Part shown: positions 7,756 through 15,824 of the stretch, piece by piece
How positions within the stretch are numbered: the stretch's first letter is position 1
How the letters are laid out: each line of letters starts with the position of its first letter
Assembly (NCBI GenBank): GCA_021323555.1
Contig: JAJONP010000002.1
Location: 1 to 42,062, forward strand
Reading direction: 5' to 3'
DNA length: 42,062 nt
Source of the DNA: Gammaproteobacteria bacterium
Lineage (GTDB): Bacteria > Pseudomonadota > Gammaproteobacteria > DSM-16500
Notes under the pieces: model-generated
The model's input: only the letters and a program-made list of their open reading frames with translations
What the model was told of the DNA's origin: nothing
The model's database searches: none
Translations under genes and position numbers: made by a program

Positions 7756-8487
7756 TTGAATATTCTTTGTGTTATTCCAAGCCGAATTAGTTCGGCTCGC
7801 CTATCGCGCAAGCCTTTATTGGCTATACAAGGCAAGCCAATGATTCAGTGGACCTATGAAAATGCAAAGCGGTGTCATGTGATTTCTGATGTCATTGTAG
7901 CAACGGATGACAAAGAAATTGCTCAAGTTATTCAGAATGTGGGTGGAAAAACTGTCATGACTGATCCAACCATTCAGACAGGAACGGATCGCGTTGCGGC
8001 TGTTGCAGAACTTTATCCGGATGCAGACATTGTCATTAATCTGCAAGGCGATGAACCTTTTATTAAACCATGCATGTTAGAGCAACTTGTTTCTCCTTAT
8101 CTCGCAGGTGAATTGCCTGAGATGACTACGTTAGCTCGTCCTTTGGATATGAATATTAACTATACTTCGCCAGGTGCTGTTAAAGTCATTGTAGACGCCT
8201 ATCATAATGCGCTTTATTTTTCTCGCTCACCTATTCCTTATTTTCGGGCTCATCAAGAAAATGTGCCTGTTTATCATCACATGGGGCTTTACGCGTTTAC
8301 TCGTGATTTTTTAATGACTTATAAAACATTTGATCAAACCCCGCTAGAAAAAATTGAGTCATTAGAGCAATTACGTGTATTAGAAAATGGATTTAAAATT
8401 CGAGTTTGCTTAACTGAACATGCCTCATTGGAGATCAATACGCCTGAAGAGCTTGAACAAGCACAGCAATTTGTATATACGGACTGA
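7756..8487 (+). CDS. kdsB: 3-deoxy-manno-octulosonate cytidylyltransferase (CMP-Kdo synthetase)
   Basis: KdsB activates Kdo with CTP to CMP-Kdo in the cytoplasm for attachment to lipid A. The 243 residues match the usual length. Visible motifs are IPSRISSARLSRKPL with the CTP-binding Arg/Lys residues (7-21), VATDDKEI, TGTDRVA, the NLQGDEP metal-binding loop (~95), HMGLYAFTRDFL (~174) and LEQLRVLENG near the end. The start is TTG at 7756 with AGAGG about 9 bases upstream; there is no ATG upstream in frame. murI follows after 23 bases, so kdsB-murI-rlmJ probably form an operon. Confidence 0.95.
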   Translation: MNILCVIPSRISSARLSRKPLLAIQGKPMIQWTYENAKRCHVISDVIVATDDKEIAQVIQNVGGKTVMTDPTIQTGTDRVAAVAELYPDADIVINLQGDEPFIKPCMLEQLVSPYLAGELPEMTTLARPLDMNINYTSPGAVKVIVDAYHNALYFSRSPIPYFRAHQENVPVYHHMGLYAFTRDFLMTYKTFDQTPLEKIESLEQLRVLENGFKIRVCLTEHASLEINTPEELEQAQQFVYTD

Positions 8488-8510
8488 ATTCTTGGCTATG
8501 ATATACCCCT

Positions 8511-9323
8511 ATGATGAAACTCTCTTCAATACAACCCATTGGGATATTCGATAGTGGCATTGGCGGCCTCACAGTTGCTCGTGCCATTGTGAACCATTTA
8601 CCCAGCGAAAATATTATTTACTTTGGGGATACCGCTCACCTGCCCTACGGTGATAAATCCACAAGTGCCATTCAAGCGTATTCCGTTAAAATCTCGGATA
8701 TGCTCCTAAAGCAGCAGTGTAAAATCATCGTGATCGCCTGTTATTCTGCCACATCTGCCGCGTATGAATTAGTGAAAGAATATGTCGGCAGTCGTGCAAT
8801 GGTCATTAATGTGATTGATCCCATGATGCATCATATTGATGCCCATCACGCACATAAGCGTATTGGTTTAATAGGTACGCGCCAAACAGTGAATTCTAAT
8901 ATATATAAAAAAAAGATTGATAAATTAAATCGTCATATTGAACTGGTTTCTCTAGCAACTAACTTATTAGCATCCGCTATTGAAGAGTTTGGTAATAATA
9001 AAGTGATTGATAGTTTACTCGAAGAGTATTTATCACATAACAGCTTAAAAAATTTAGATGCTCTCATTCTTGCTTGCACGCATTATCCTGTTGTTAAAGA
9101 AAAAATTTCGGCTTTTTTTCAAAATCAAATAGAAATTATTGATCCTTCTAATATTATTGCAAAAGCAGTAAAACAATGTTTAGAAGAACATCACTTACTC
9201 AATATAACAGCTAAAGGCACACAACATTTTTATGTGTCCGATTACACAGAGTCATTTGTCACGGGAACAAAAACATTTTTTGGTGATGCGATCAATTTAG
9301 AGCATTACCCCTTGTGGGATTGA
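8511..9323 (+). CDS. murI: Glutamate racemase
   Basis: MurI converts L- to D-glutamate for peptidoglycan. The 270-residue protein carries IGIFDSGIGGL (10-20) with the catalytic Asp-Ser, YFGDTAHLPYG, and both catalytic cysteines, C77 in IACYSATSAA and C189 in ALILACTHYP. The first cysteine motif is unusual: the common form is C-N-T-A or C-N-S-A, while here Tyr replaces the Asn that helps bind glutamate. Two adjacent ATG codons start the gene and no strong ribosome site is visible, which suggests coupling to kdsB. The stop lies 5 bases before the rlmJ start. Confidence 0.94.
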   Translation: MMKLSSIQPIGIFDSGIGGLTVARAIVNHLPSENIIYFGDTAHLPYGDKSTSAIQAYSVKISDMLLKQQCKIIVIACYSATSAAYELVKEYVGSRAMVINVIDPMMHHIDAHHAHKRIGLIGTRQTVNSNIYKKKIDKLNRHIELVSLATNLLASAIEEFGNNKVIDSLLEEYLSHNSLKNLDALILACTHYPVVKEKISAFFQNQIEIIDPSNIIAKAVKQCLEEHHLLNITAKGTQHFYVSDYTESFVTGTKTFFGDAINLEHYPLWD

Positions 9324-9328
9324 TCTAT

Positions 9329-10177
9329 ATGAATTATCGCCACAGTTATCACGCGGGTAGTTTTACAGATGTTTTTAAACATACTGTTCTGGTTTCTCTG
9401 ATTCAAGCATTGCAACGCAAAGAGACTCCTATTTGTTATCTCGATACGCATGCAGGCACGGGCCATTATGATTTATTTTCAGAAGAAGCACAAAAAAGTA
9501 AAGAATTTGAAGGAGGCATTGGCCAACTATTTGAAATAAAAAATCCGCCCACTCTCGTTAAGCAATATCTTGCTTGCATACAGGCAGTGAACACGCGTTT
9601 GGCTCATTCAGAAATGTCTCGCTTGCGTTATTATGCAGGCTCACCTGCTATCATGCGTTATTTTTTACGAGAGCAGGATCGGATGGTGCTAACAGAATTG
9701 CATCCGCAAGACTATCAATTATTGAAAAATTATTTCTCTGATAATAAACGTGTTAATGTGCATTTACTCGATGGTTATCAAGGCTTAAAAGCTTTTTTGC
9801 CGCCTAAAGAACGTCGTGGCTTAATTTTGATTGACCCATCTTATGAAAAATCCAATGAGTTAGAGCATTTGGTTTCTGCTCTCTCTTTTGTATTAAAACG
9901 CTTTGCAACGGGTGTTTATGCGGTATGGTACCCTATCAAAAATAGATTAATGATAGATCAATTTCATCGTGCTTTAAAAAATGTGGTTCAATGCCCTACT
10001 TTGATTACAGAACTTAGTATTTATCCGGAAGATAGCGCCCAACATTTGAATGGTTGTGGCATGGCTATTATCAACCCTCCCTGGCAGCTTGATATTCAAA
10101 TTCTTGAGTATTTACCTTGGTTATGGAACATATTAAGTGTTCACGGCCAAGGGAAATACCGTGCATCACCTCTTTAG
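9329..10177 (+). CDS. rlmJ: 23S rRNA (adenine2030-N6)-methyltransferase
   Basis: RlmJ methylates N6 of A2030 in 23S rRNA using S-adenosylmethionine. The start MNYRHSYHAGSFTDVFKH is the characteristic N-terminus of the family (E. coli form: M-L-S-Y-R-H-S-F-H-A-G), so the GTG at 9314 inside murI is rejected. The SAM-binding segment YLDTHAGTGHYDL (~33-45) and the catalytic N6-adenine motif IDPSYEKSNE (~168; usual form DPPY) are present; Ser replaces the second Pro. At 282 residues it matches E. coli RlmJ. It closes the kdsB-murI-rlmJ cluster. Confidence 0.94.
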   Translation: MNYRHSYHAGSFTDVFKHTVLVSLIQALQRKETPICYLDTHAGTGHYDLFSEEAQKSKEFEGGIGQLFEIKNPPTLVKQYLACIQAVNTRLAHSEMSRLRYYAGSPAIMRYFLREQDRMVLTELHPQDYQLLKNYFSDNKRVNVHLLDGYQGLKAFLPPKERRGLILIDPSYEKSNELEHLVSALSFVLKRFATGVYAVWYPIKNRLMIDQFHRALKNVVQCPTLITELSIYPEDSAQHLNGCGMAIINPPWQLDIQILEYLPWLWNILSVHGQGKYRASPL

Positions 10178-10239
10178 GGAGTGAAAATCTGTTAAAATAG
10201 ATAGTCGTATAGGGTTCTCAATATAGGAGGAAAGGTATC

Positions 10240-10446
10240 ATGAAAAAATTGATAGCGAGTATGATTATTACAACGAGTTTTCTCACCGCATGCACCACAG
10301 GACAAAAACAAGCAACGGGTATTATTGGTGGTGGTGCAGTAGGCGGTTTAGTCGGCGGTGCTGTGACTGGCGGCTCTCCAGTGGGTGCGGCGGTCGGCGC
10401 TGTCGGCGGTGCTTTTGTAGGGAACGCAGTCAGCAAACATTATTAA
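10240..10446 (+). CDS. Small glycine-zipper lipoprotein (OsmB-like)
   Basis: A 68-residue outer-envelope lipoprotein. A signal peptide (MKKLIASMIITTSF) ends at the lipobox LTAC, so Cys-18 is the predicted lipidated residue. The mature part is a glycine zipper (GIIGGGAVGGLVGGAV, then AAVGAVGGAFVG) of the kind found in OsmB/SlyB-type proteins, which packs as a membrane-inserting helical hairpin. TAGGAGGAAAGG precedes the ATG, a strong ribosome site, and a terminator follows, so it is a monocistronic, probably abundant transcript. Whether it responds to osmotic stress cannot be told from the sequence. Confidence 0.9.
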   Translation: MKKLIASMIITTSFLTACTTGQKQATGIIGGGAVGGLVGGAVTGGSPVGAAVGAVGGAFVGNAVSKHY

Positions 10447-10458
10447 GTTCTTTTTTGA

Positions 10459-10495
10459 GGGCAATATCAGGATAGATAGTATATTGCCCTTTTTT
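10459..10495 (+). terminator. Rho-independent terminator of the lipoprotein gene
   Basis: GGGCAATAT at 10459-10467 pairs with ATATTGCCC at 10481-10489 around a 13-base loop and is followed by six T. It lies 12 bases after the lipoprotein stop codon and ends 58 bases before the proS start. Confidence 0.9.
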
Positions 10496-10552
10496 ATGCC
10501 CGCTTATTTAGTTTATACTCCTCTGATTCAGCCTCATTCAAGGTTTAACAAA

Positions 10553-12055
10553 ATGATAAAAAATAGTAAGACAGCTATCACCCCCACACGTTCAGAAGAT
10601 TATCCCGAATGGTATCAGCAAGTGATAAAAGCAGCAGATCTAGCTGAAGTCTCGCCTGTGCGTGGCTGTATGACGATTAAGCCATGGGGTTATGCGCTAT
10701 GGGAAAATATGCAGCGTGCTATTGATGAACAATTAAAAGCAACGGGTCATAAAAATATGTATTTCCCATTGCTAATTCCTGCCAGCTTTTTGGAAAAAGA
10801 AGCAGAACATGTCACAGGTTTTGCGAAGGAATGCGCCGTTGTCACTCATTGTCGTCTTACACATGATGAAACAGGTAAATTAGTGCCTGGTAGCCCTTTA
10901 GAAGAACCTTATATTATTCGTCCAACGTCTGAGACTATTATCGGTGAAGCATTCTCACGCTGGATACAATCGTATCGAGATTTGCCATTATTAATCAATC
11001 AATGGGTCAATGTCATGCGTTGGGAAATGCGCACCCGTCTATTTCTACGTACTTCAGAATTTTTATGGCAAGAAGGCCATACGGCGCATTCCACTCCCGA
11101 AGAAGCGCAAAATGAAACATTAAAAATTTTTGAGCTTTATGCAAGGTTTGCGGAAGATTACATGGCCATGCCCGTTATTAAAGGAGAAAAAACGGCGAGC
11201 GAGCGTTTTCCTGGCGCAGTGAATACGTATTGTATTGAAGCCATGATGCAAGATAAAAAAGCCTTACAGGCAGGCACTTCTCATTTTTTAGGACAAAATT
11301 TTGCGCGCGCATTTAATATAAAATTTTTAAGCGCACAAGGCCACGAAGAATTTGCTTATACAACATCGTGGGGCGTTTCAACACGTTTAATTGGTGGGCT
11401 TATCATGACACACAGTGATGATAATGGGCTAATACTACCGCCTAAGCTAGCCCCTGCTCATATTGTTCTTTTACCTATTTTACATAAAGAAGAACAACGA
11501 GCGGAAATTTTGGGATATTGTGAAGAGTTGATGCAAGAATTACAGCAAATTTATTATCACGATAAACGTTTAATCGTTGAAATAGATATCCGCGAACTGA
11601 CAGGCGGTGAAAAAGCCTGGAGCTGGGTAAAAAAAGGCGTACCTATTCGTCTGGAAATAGGCCAGAAAGAATGCCAAAATAATACCGTATTTGTAGGGCG
11701 TCGCGATCAAGATTACAAAGAGCGTTACACGCAAAGCCGCGCAGAATTTCTTGACACGATTGCAGCACAGCTCGATGAAATGCAACAAAAATTATTGCAA
11801 CGCGCACGTGATTTTCAGCAACAACACACACAGGAAATAAATAATAAAACCGACTTTTATGATTTTTTCACAAAATCAGAAGGCGGTTTCGCTTCTGTGC
11901 ACTGGAATGGGGATGCAGAAATCGAGGCCAAAATAAAACAAGACCTGAATGTGACAATTCGCTGTATTCCATCCATAAGCCATCCCGCGCCTGGGACCTG
12001 TATTTTTAGTGGCGAGAAAAGCACCCAGAGGGTTATTTTTGCGAAGTCTTATTAG
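10553..12055 (+). CDS. proS: Prolyl-tRNA synthetase, short (archaeal/eukaryal-type, type 3) form
   Basis: ProRS charges tRNA-Pro. The 500-residue protein carries class II motif 2 (RWEMRTRLFLRTSEFLWQEGH split by a short loop, ~162-182) and motif 3 (LIGGLIMTHSDDNGL), then an anticodon-binding domain and the C-terminal extension ending RVIFAKSY that is typical of the type 3 form. The editing insertion between motifs 2 and 3 that makes the usual gammaproteobacterial ProRS about 570 residues long is absent. The start at 10553 (MIKNSKTAI) has AAGG upstream; the frame continues back into the terminator of the previous gene without a ribosome site. The form suggests replacement of the ancestral gene by transfer, in this lineage or an ancestor. 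Confidence 0.93.
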   Translation: MIKNSKTAITPTRSEDYPEWYQQVIKAADLAEVSPVRGCMTIKPWGYALWENMQRAIDEQLKATGHKNMYFPLLIPASFLEKEAEHVTGFAKECAVVTHCRLTHDETGKLVPGSPLEEPYIIRPTSETIIGEAFSRWIQSYRDLPLLINQWVNVMRWEMRTRLFLRTSEFLWQEGHTAHSTPEEAQNETLKIFELYARFAEDYMAMPVIKGEKTASERFPGAVNTYCIEAMMQDKKALQAGTSHFLGQNFARAFNIKFLSAQGHEEFAYTTSWGVSTRLIGGLIMTHSDDNGLILPPKLAPAHIVLLPILHKEEQRAEILGYCEELMQELQQIYYHDKRLIVEIDIRELTGGEKAWSWVKKGVPIRLEIGQKECQNNTVFVGRRDQDYKERYTQSRAEFLDTIAAQLDEMQQKLLQRARDFQQQHTQEINNKTDFYDFFTKSEGGFASVHWNGDAEIEAKIKQDLNVTIRCIPSISHPAPGTCIFSGEKSTQRVIFAKSY

Positions 12056-12148
12056 ACTTATTTTTTATATTAATAGCATAATTTCTATCGCTCTAAAAAA
12101 AAATTTATGCTACCCTTTTTTCCCACTATCAAATATGAAGAAAGCGGA

Positions 12149-13183
12149 ATGGATGTTATGACAAATATACAAGAATTAGAAGCAACAATTCAAAAAATAG
12201 CGGTAAAAGGCAAAGGTATCTTAGCGGCAGATGAAAGTTCTCCGACTATTACAAAGCGTTTTGCAGATATTTCTATTGAGTCCACAGAGGAAACACGCCG
12301 TGCTTATCGTGATATGTTAATGACAACGCCTGGCTTAAGTGAATACATTGCTGGCATTATTTTATTTGAAGAGACTCTCTCTCAAAAAACATTAGATGGC
12401 ACCCCTTTCCCCGAAAAATTAAAAAGCCTGGGTATCTTGCCGGGTATTAAAGTAGATAAAGGTTTAGTTAAGCTCGCGAATACGGCAGATGAACAAGTGA
12501 CGCAAGGGTTAGATGGCCTGCCAGAACGGCTGGTGGATTATAAAGCAAAAGGCGCTTGTTTTGCGAAATGGCGTGCCGTGTATGCTATTTCGGCGAACAC
12601 GCCCAGCATGTTGGCTATAAAAACCAATGCAGAAGGGTTAGCACGCTACGCTGCCATTTGCCAAGTCAATGGCATTGTTCCGATTGTAGAACCAGAAATT
12701 TTAATTGATAGTGATCATACCATTGAGCGCTGTGCTGAAATTACTGAGCGTGTATTGCATAGTGTTTTTAAAGCGTTATTTAAGCATAAAGTCAAATTAG
12801 AATATATCATCTTAAAACCAAGTATGGTTATTAATGGGAAAAAATGCTCCGTTAAGGCGACAGCGCAACAAGTTGCACAAGCAACGTTGATGGTATTGCG
12901 CCGTACAGTGCCTGCGGCTGTCCCTACGATTAATTTTCTATCGGGTGGACAATCTTCGGAAGAAGCAACCGCTAATTTAAATGCTATCAATCAAATTGCA
13001 CTGTACCAGCCATGGAATCTCAGTTATTCTTATGCGCGTGCTTTACAAGAATATCCTTTGAAACTGTGGCAAGGCGATTCAAAAAATGTGGCTACTGCAC
13101 AAGCTGCTTTTTATCGTAGAGCTAAATTAAATAGCTTAGCTGCTGTTGGAAAGTATAACGCGTCTATGGAAAAGGACGCGTAA
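12149..13183 (+). CDS. Fructose-bisphosphate aldolase, class I
   Basis: A cytoplasmic glycolytic/gluconeogenic enzyme that splits fructose 1,6-bisphosphate through a Schiff base. The segment KGKGILAADESS contains the conserved Asp-Glu-Ser. CFAKWR provides the catalytic Lys, EPEIL the Glu, and YIILKPSMV the Schiff-base Lys; FLSGGQS binds phosphate. About 345 residues, as expected for the vertebrate-like class I family; many gammaproteobacteria use the metal-dependent class II enzyme instead. The start is uncertain between 12149 (MDVMTNI, chosen) and 12158 (MTNIQEL); the upstream ATG at 12107 has no ribosome site. It stands alone between proS and a toxin-antitoxin pair. Confidence 0.93.
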   Translation: MDVMTNIQELEATIQKIAVKGKGILAADESSPTITKRFADISIESTEETRRAYRDMLMTTPGLSEYIAGIILFEETLSQKTLDGTPFPEKLKSLGILPGIKVDKGLVKLANTADEQVTQGLDGLPERLVDYKAKGACFAKWRAVYAISANTPSMLAIKTNAEGLARYAAICQVNGIVPIVEPEILIDSDHTIERCAEITERVLHSVFKALFKHKVKLEYIILKPSMVINGKKCSVKATAQQVAQATLMVLRRTVPAAVPTINFLSGGQSSEEATANLNAINQIALYQPWNLSYSYARALQEYPLKLWQGDSKNVATAQAAFYRRAKLNSLAAVGKYNASMEKDA

Positions 13184-13256
13184 TGTAAGGGTCGTATAGC
13201 GCATGCATTTGCACGGTGCGACTTTGGTTAAACTGCTACAATAAATGGAATTTTAT

Positions 13257-13517
13257 ATGGCAATTACTGTTTTAAATACTGCAGATGCAAAGGAACAATT
13301 TACCGATTTAATTAATCGTGTAGTTCATAGTAAACAAAGAGTGATATTAACTCGTCGTGGAAAAGAAATAGCCGCGATTATTCCTGTTGGAGATTTGGCA
13401 TTATTACAGGAAATACAAGACAGACATGACTTGCGCGATGCCATCAATGTGTTAAAAGAAGTGCGGAGTGTAGGAACAATGACTTTAGATCAATTGAGAG
13501 AAGATATAGGCGTATAA
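13257..13517 (+). CDS. Phd/YefM-family antitoxin
   Basis: An 86-residue antitoxin of a type II toxin-antitoxin pair. The N-terminal half (TADAKEQFTDLINRV, then VILTRRGKEIAAIIPV) is the Phd/YefM DNA-binding fold; the C-terminal half (LREDIGV) would neutralise the toxin. The ATG at 13257 has GGAA at 7-base spacing; the ATG at 13245 lacks a ribosome site. TACAAT at 13237-13242 is a possible -10 box. The toxin gene starts three bases after the stop, so the two are one operon, and the complex normally represses its own promoter. Confidence 0.9.
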   Translation: MAITVLNTADAKEQFTDLINRVVHSKQRVILTRRGKEIAAIIPVGDLALLQEIQDRHDLRDAINVLKEVRSVGTMTLDQLREDIGV

Positions 13518-13520
13518 ACC

Positions 13521-13763
13521 GTGTCAACCCCTTATCATATAAAAATTTCACCAACGGCTGCTCAACAAATTAGACAGTTACCTGTTAAACAAAAAAAAAT
13601 AGTGGTCAAATTAGCTGAGGCACTGTCTATTAATCCCCGCCCCCCTGGCGCGAATAAAATTAATGGTATGACAGGTCTTTATAGTGAAAATGCTAATGCA
13701 TTGCGTCTAATTTATAAAATAGAAGAGCAGGAAGTTTTGTTGTTGCTTGTTAAAGTGAGGTAA
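13521..13763 (+). CDS. RelE/ParE-family toxin
   Basis: An 80-residue RelE/ParE superfamily toxin partner of the Phd-type antitoxin. Family landmarks are YHIKISPTAAQQIRQLP at the start, ALSINPRPPGANKINGMTGLY in the middle and LRLIYKIEEQEVLLLLVKVR at the end. It starts with GTG. The usual Arg after Tyr in the Y-R-x-R motif is replaced (LYSENANALRL), and the protein stops at VKVR without the few extra C-terminal residues (V-G-H-R) many members have, so activity against ribosome-bound mRNA may be weakened. The pair is followed by a repeat-rich non-coding stretch. Confidence 0.83.
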   Translation: MSTPYHIKISPTAAQQIRQLPVKQKKIVVKLAEALSINPRPPGANKINGMTGLYSENANALRLIYKIEEQEVLLLLVKVR

Positions 13764-13872
13764 ATGAAAGCCGCGTCATCCCTATATGCTAAACCTACTT
13801 AACTCTTCCTTTTTAGCTAAACTCTAAATCAATTCTAGCTTCTGGCTGCTTGATAATGTCATTTTAGGCTGG

Positions 13873-14027
13873 AGGCCTGAGGGATCAACATTTTTTCTAA
13901 GAACCCATTATTTAGATTTAATAAGTGACACATAGAGCCGATGTTAAGAAAGTAAGCCGAAGGCCTGAGGGATCGACACTTTTTTAAGAACATATTATTT
14001 AGATTCAATAAGTGACACATAGAGCCG
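13873..14027. repeat. Direct repeat, two ~68-bp units 88 bp apart
   Basis: Units at 13873-13940 and 13961-14027 both begin AGGCCTGAGGGATC, contain a T-run and an AT-rich AATAAGTGACAC segment, and end CATAGAGCCG. They differ by a handful of substitutions and one base of length. The second unit is also the outer part of the left arm of the long inverted repeat, so a part of the element was duplicated in tandem. Confidence 0.85.
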
Positions 14028-14483
14028 AAGGCCATGAGAAATTAGCCCAGGCTAAGGGCGCGCTTTTCGCGCCCGCAGGCCTGGGTCACTTATTCTCCCA
14101 CCTCATGCCAGCGCCGAAGGCGCGGAAGAGAGAGCAGATAGCATAGATGGTTTCTGTAAATTTTATTGATAGTTTCGTATAAGCGATCACGTAAAGCCTT
14201 ACAGAAAGGAAAAGTTTACAATATTTTGTTGAAAATACGGTATGAATATATATTTGCGATAGCGATTGCAATATGTTTTTTTCCAGGTAATCTTTCGCGC
14301 CTTCAACGCTGGCAGGGTGCGGGAATGATTGCCCCAGGCCTGCGGGCGCGAAAAGCGCGCCCTTAGCCTGGGCTAATTTCTGACAGCCTTCGGCCTACTT
14401 TCTTACCTTCGGCTCCATGTGTCACTTATTGAATCTAAATAATATGTTCTTAAAAAAATGTCGAATCCCGCAGGCCTTCGGGC
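13956..14483. repeat. Long inverted-repeat element (~0.53 kb)
   Basis: The left arm (13956-14126) and right arm (14296-14483) are imperfect reverse complements around a ~170-base AT-rich core. The best part is a 40-base block (14046-14085 and 14333-14372) that is an exact reverse complement, each half of which is itself a nested hairpin (CCCAGGC/GCCTGGG outside, GGGCGCG/CGCGCCC inside). No credible reading frame spans the element, so it is either a non-autonomous MITE-like element or an RNA-forming palindrome. Short open frames inside it are chance. With flanking sequence it fills the ~800-base gap between the toxin gene and rpmG. Confidence 0.85.
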
Positions 14484-14568
14484 TATTTTGACTCAAAAGC
14501 CTTTTTTATTTTTTTAAAGAAAGATGTCCTCAAAGTGATTAATATAGACAGGACTAACAAGCTCTTTA

Positions 14569-14763
14569 TTATATCTTCCCTTCTTCAAACAACACATGCA
14601 TCCCTAATTTTCCAGATTCGGGATTATAAGCACGTTTATCAAAGTGTTTTTGTTTGCGTTTTTCAGTAGAAGTCTTTTTATTTTTTGTAGTAGTACGAAA
14701 CGTACCTGTTTTTTTACCTTCTTTTGTCAACCCAGTCGAAATCATTTTAATTTTGTCGCGCAT
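14569..14763 (-). CDS. rpmG: 50S ribosomal protein L33
   Basis: Small protein of the large ribosomal subunit near the E site. The 64 residues show RDKIKMIST at the start, TTTKNKKTSTEK in the middle and KHFDKRAYNP, the bL33 pattern; the zinc-binding cysteines of the alternative form are absent. It is about 9 residues longer than E. coli L33, mainly through an insert after residue 10 and a tail that ends FEEGKI. The ATG shares one base with the stop of rpmB (TAATG), so it is translationally coupled to rpmB as in most gammaproteobacteria. Confidence 0.95.
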   Translation of the reverse strand: MRDKIKMISTGLTKEGKKTGTFRTTTKNKKTSTEKRKQKHFDKRAYNPESGKLGMHVLFEEGKI

Positions 14764-15011
14764 TAGGACGCCCTACCTTCTGTTGCTTCGCGTTCTTTAA
14801 TATTCTTTAACACCTGATCAATGCCATCTCTATCAATAATATCCATTCCTTTCTTACTAACACGTAATTTCACAAAACGCTTTTCGGCTTCTGACCAAAA
14901 CCGATGTTCATGAAGATTAGGAAGAAAACGACGTCTCGTTTTATTGTTAGCGTGGGATACATTATTCCCTGCCATGGGGCGCTTGCCCGTCACTTGACAC
15001 ACTCTGGACAT
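14763..15011 (-). CDS. rpmB: 50S ribosomal protein L28
   Basis: Large-subunit ribosomal protein L28, 82 residues. It begins [20 protein letters not shown] and has [17 protein letters not shown], the strongly conserved bL28 motifs. GGAG precedes the ATG by 6 bases, and a well-formed promoter lies about 65 bases upstream. It is the first gene of the rpmB-rpmG operon; radC lies further upstream on the same strand. Confidence 0.97.
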   Translation of the reverse strand: MSRVCQVTGKRPMAGNNVSHANNKTRRRFLPNLHEHRFWSEAEKRFVKLRVSKKGMDIIDRDGIDQVLKNIKEREATEGRAS

Positions 15012-15075
15012 ATATTCTCCGATTTTTAATCTGATTGTTTCAATTCAATTATTCTATTATTAAGCCAAGCGGCGA

Positions 15076-15104
15076 TTTATATCAGAATTTATACTAGAAA
15101 GCAA
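15076..15104 (-). promoter_or_regulatory. Sigma-70 promoter of rpmB-rpmG
   Basis: On the minus strand TTGCTT (15099-15104) and TATAAA (15076-15081) are separated by 17 bases and face the rpmB start. It falls between the radC stop and rpmB, so the ribosomal operon can be expressed independently. Confidence 0.6.
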
Positions 15105-15116
15105 TCATTAAAGCAG

Positions 15117-15791
15117 TTAAAGCAACCCCGTTTCCGCAAAAGAGAGAGTTCGGTTATTACCTATCACAATATGGTCTATTAACTGAATAGCCACCAGAGC
15201 CAAGGTTTGTTGTAATAATTGAGTTACTTCTCGATCCGCGTGGCTCGGGGTGGGGTTGCCTGAGGGATGGTTATGCGCCAAGATTACTTTCGCAGCATTA
15301 TGCTTTAAGCCGCGTTTTACGAGTTCTCGGGGATAAATATTGGCTTGATTAATAGTGCCATGAAACATTTCTTCAAAACATATCATCCGATTCTGGTTAT
15401 CTAAAAATAAGCAGCCAAAAACTTCGTGCGGATAATCTTGAAGACGATTCGCTAAAAAACGCTTGGTGAGATAGCTATTAGACAAAATTTCGCCCTCCGG
15501 AAGATCTGCTTCCAAGTAGCGACGACCCAATTCAATAGCCGCTTTCAACGTGGCATATTTCGCTTTGCCAAACCCTTTCTTTTTAAAAAGCTGCTCTGGC
15601 TCTGAATCTATTACCTTTTTTAACCCCCCATAGTCATTTAATAACTCGCGAGCTAGATCAAGCGCTGTCTTGCCACGGATTCCTGTACAAATAAATATTG
15701 CCAATAATTCAGCATCTGATATATTTTGCACACCATGGCGTAATAATTTTTCTCGTGGTCGTTCGGCCACAGGCCAATGAGCAATTTTCAT
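15117..15791 (-). CDS. radC: RadC-family JAB1/MPN-domain protein
   Basis: 224 residues with an N-terminal helix-hairpin-helix region (~10-90; SDAELLAIFICTGIRGKTALDLA) and a C-terminal JAMM/MPN metalloprotease-like domain. The zinc-binding signature is intact: HNHPSGNPTPSHAD gives the His-x-His and Asp ligands, and a Glu lies in MICFEEMFHG. Despite the name, a repair role for RadC is not supported by the later literature and its true function is unsettled. The start at 15791 has GGAG 8 bases upstream; the longer frame from 15836 overlaps the coaBC start. It is divergent from coaBC with 33 bases between starts, the common gammaproteobacterial order. Confidence 0.95.
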   Translation of the reverse strand: MKIAHWPVAERPREKLLRHGVQNISDAELLAIFICTGIRGKTALDLARELLNDYGGLKKVIDSEPEQLFKKKGFGKAKYATLKAAIELGRRYLEADLPEGEILSNSYLTKRFLANRLQDYPHEVFGCLFLDNQNRMICFEEMFHGTINQANIYPRELVKRGLKHNAAKVILAHNHPSGNPTPSHADREVTQLLQQTLALVAIQLIDHIVIGNNRTLSFAETGLL

Positions 15792-15824
15792 GATGAAATC
15801 TCCGTAAGTGATTAGGATGGTCAG

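Noticed and set aside
10218..10436. Minus-strand Pro/Thr-rich 72-aa frame
   Set aside because: It is the antisense shadow of the glycine-zipper lipoprotein, whose Gly/Ala codons read as Pro/Thr/Ala on the other strand.
10484..10552. Longer start for proS at 10484
   Set aside because: The extra residues translate the terminator of the preceding gene and have no ribosome site; the family N-terminus begins near 10553.
13245..13763. Novel defence system next to the aldolase gene
   Set aside because: The two genes are an ordinary Phd/RelE-type toxin-antitoxin pair by sequence and spacing.
14086..14366. Small open frames on both strands within the first long inverted repeat
   Set aside because: They mirror each other through the repeat arms, have no plausible ribosome sites and no protein-like composition.
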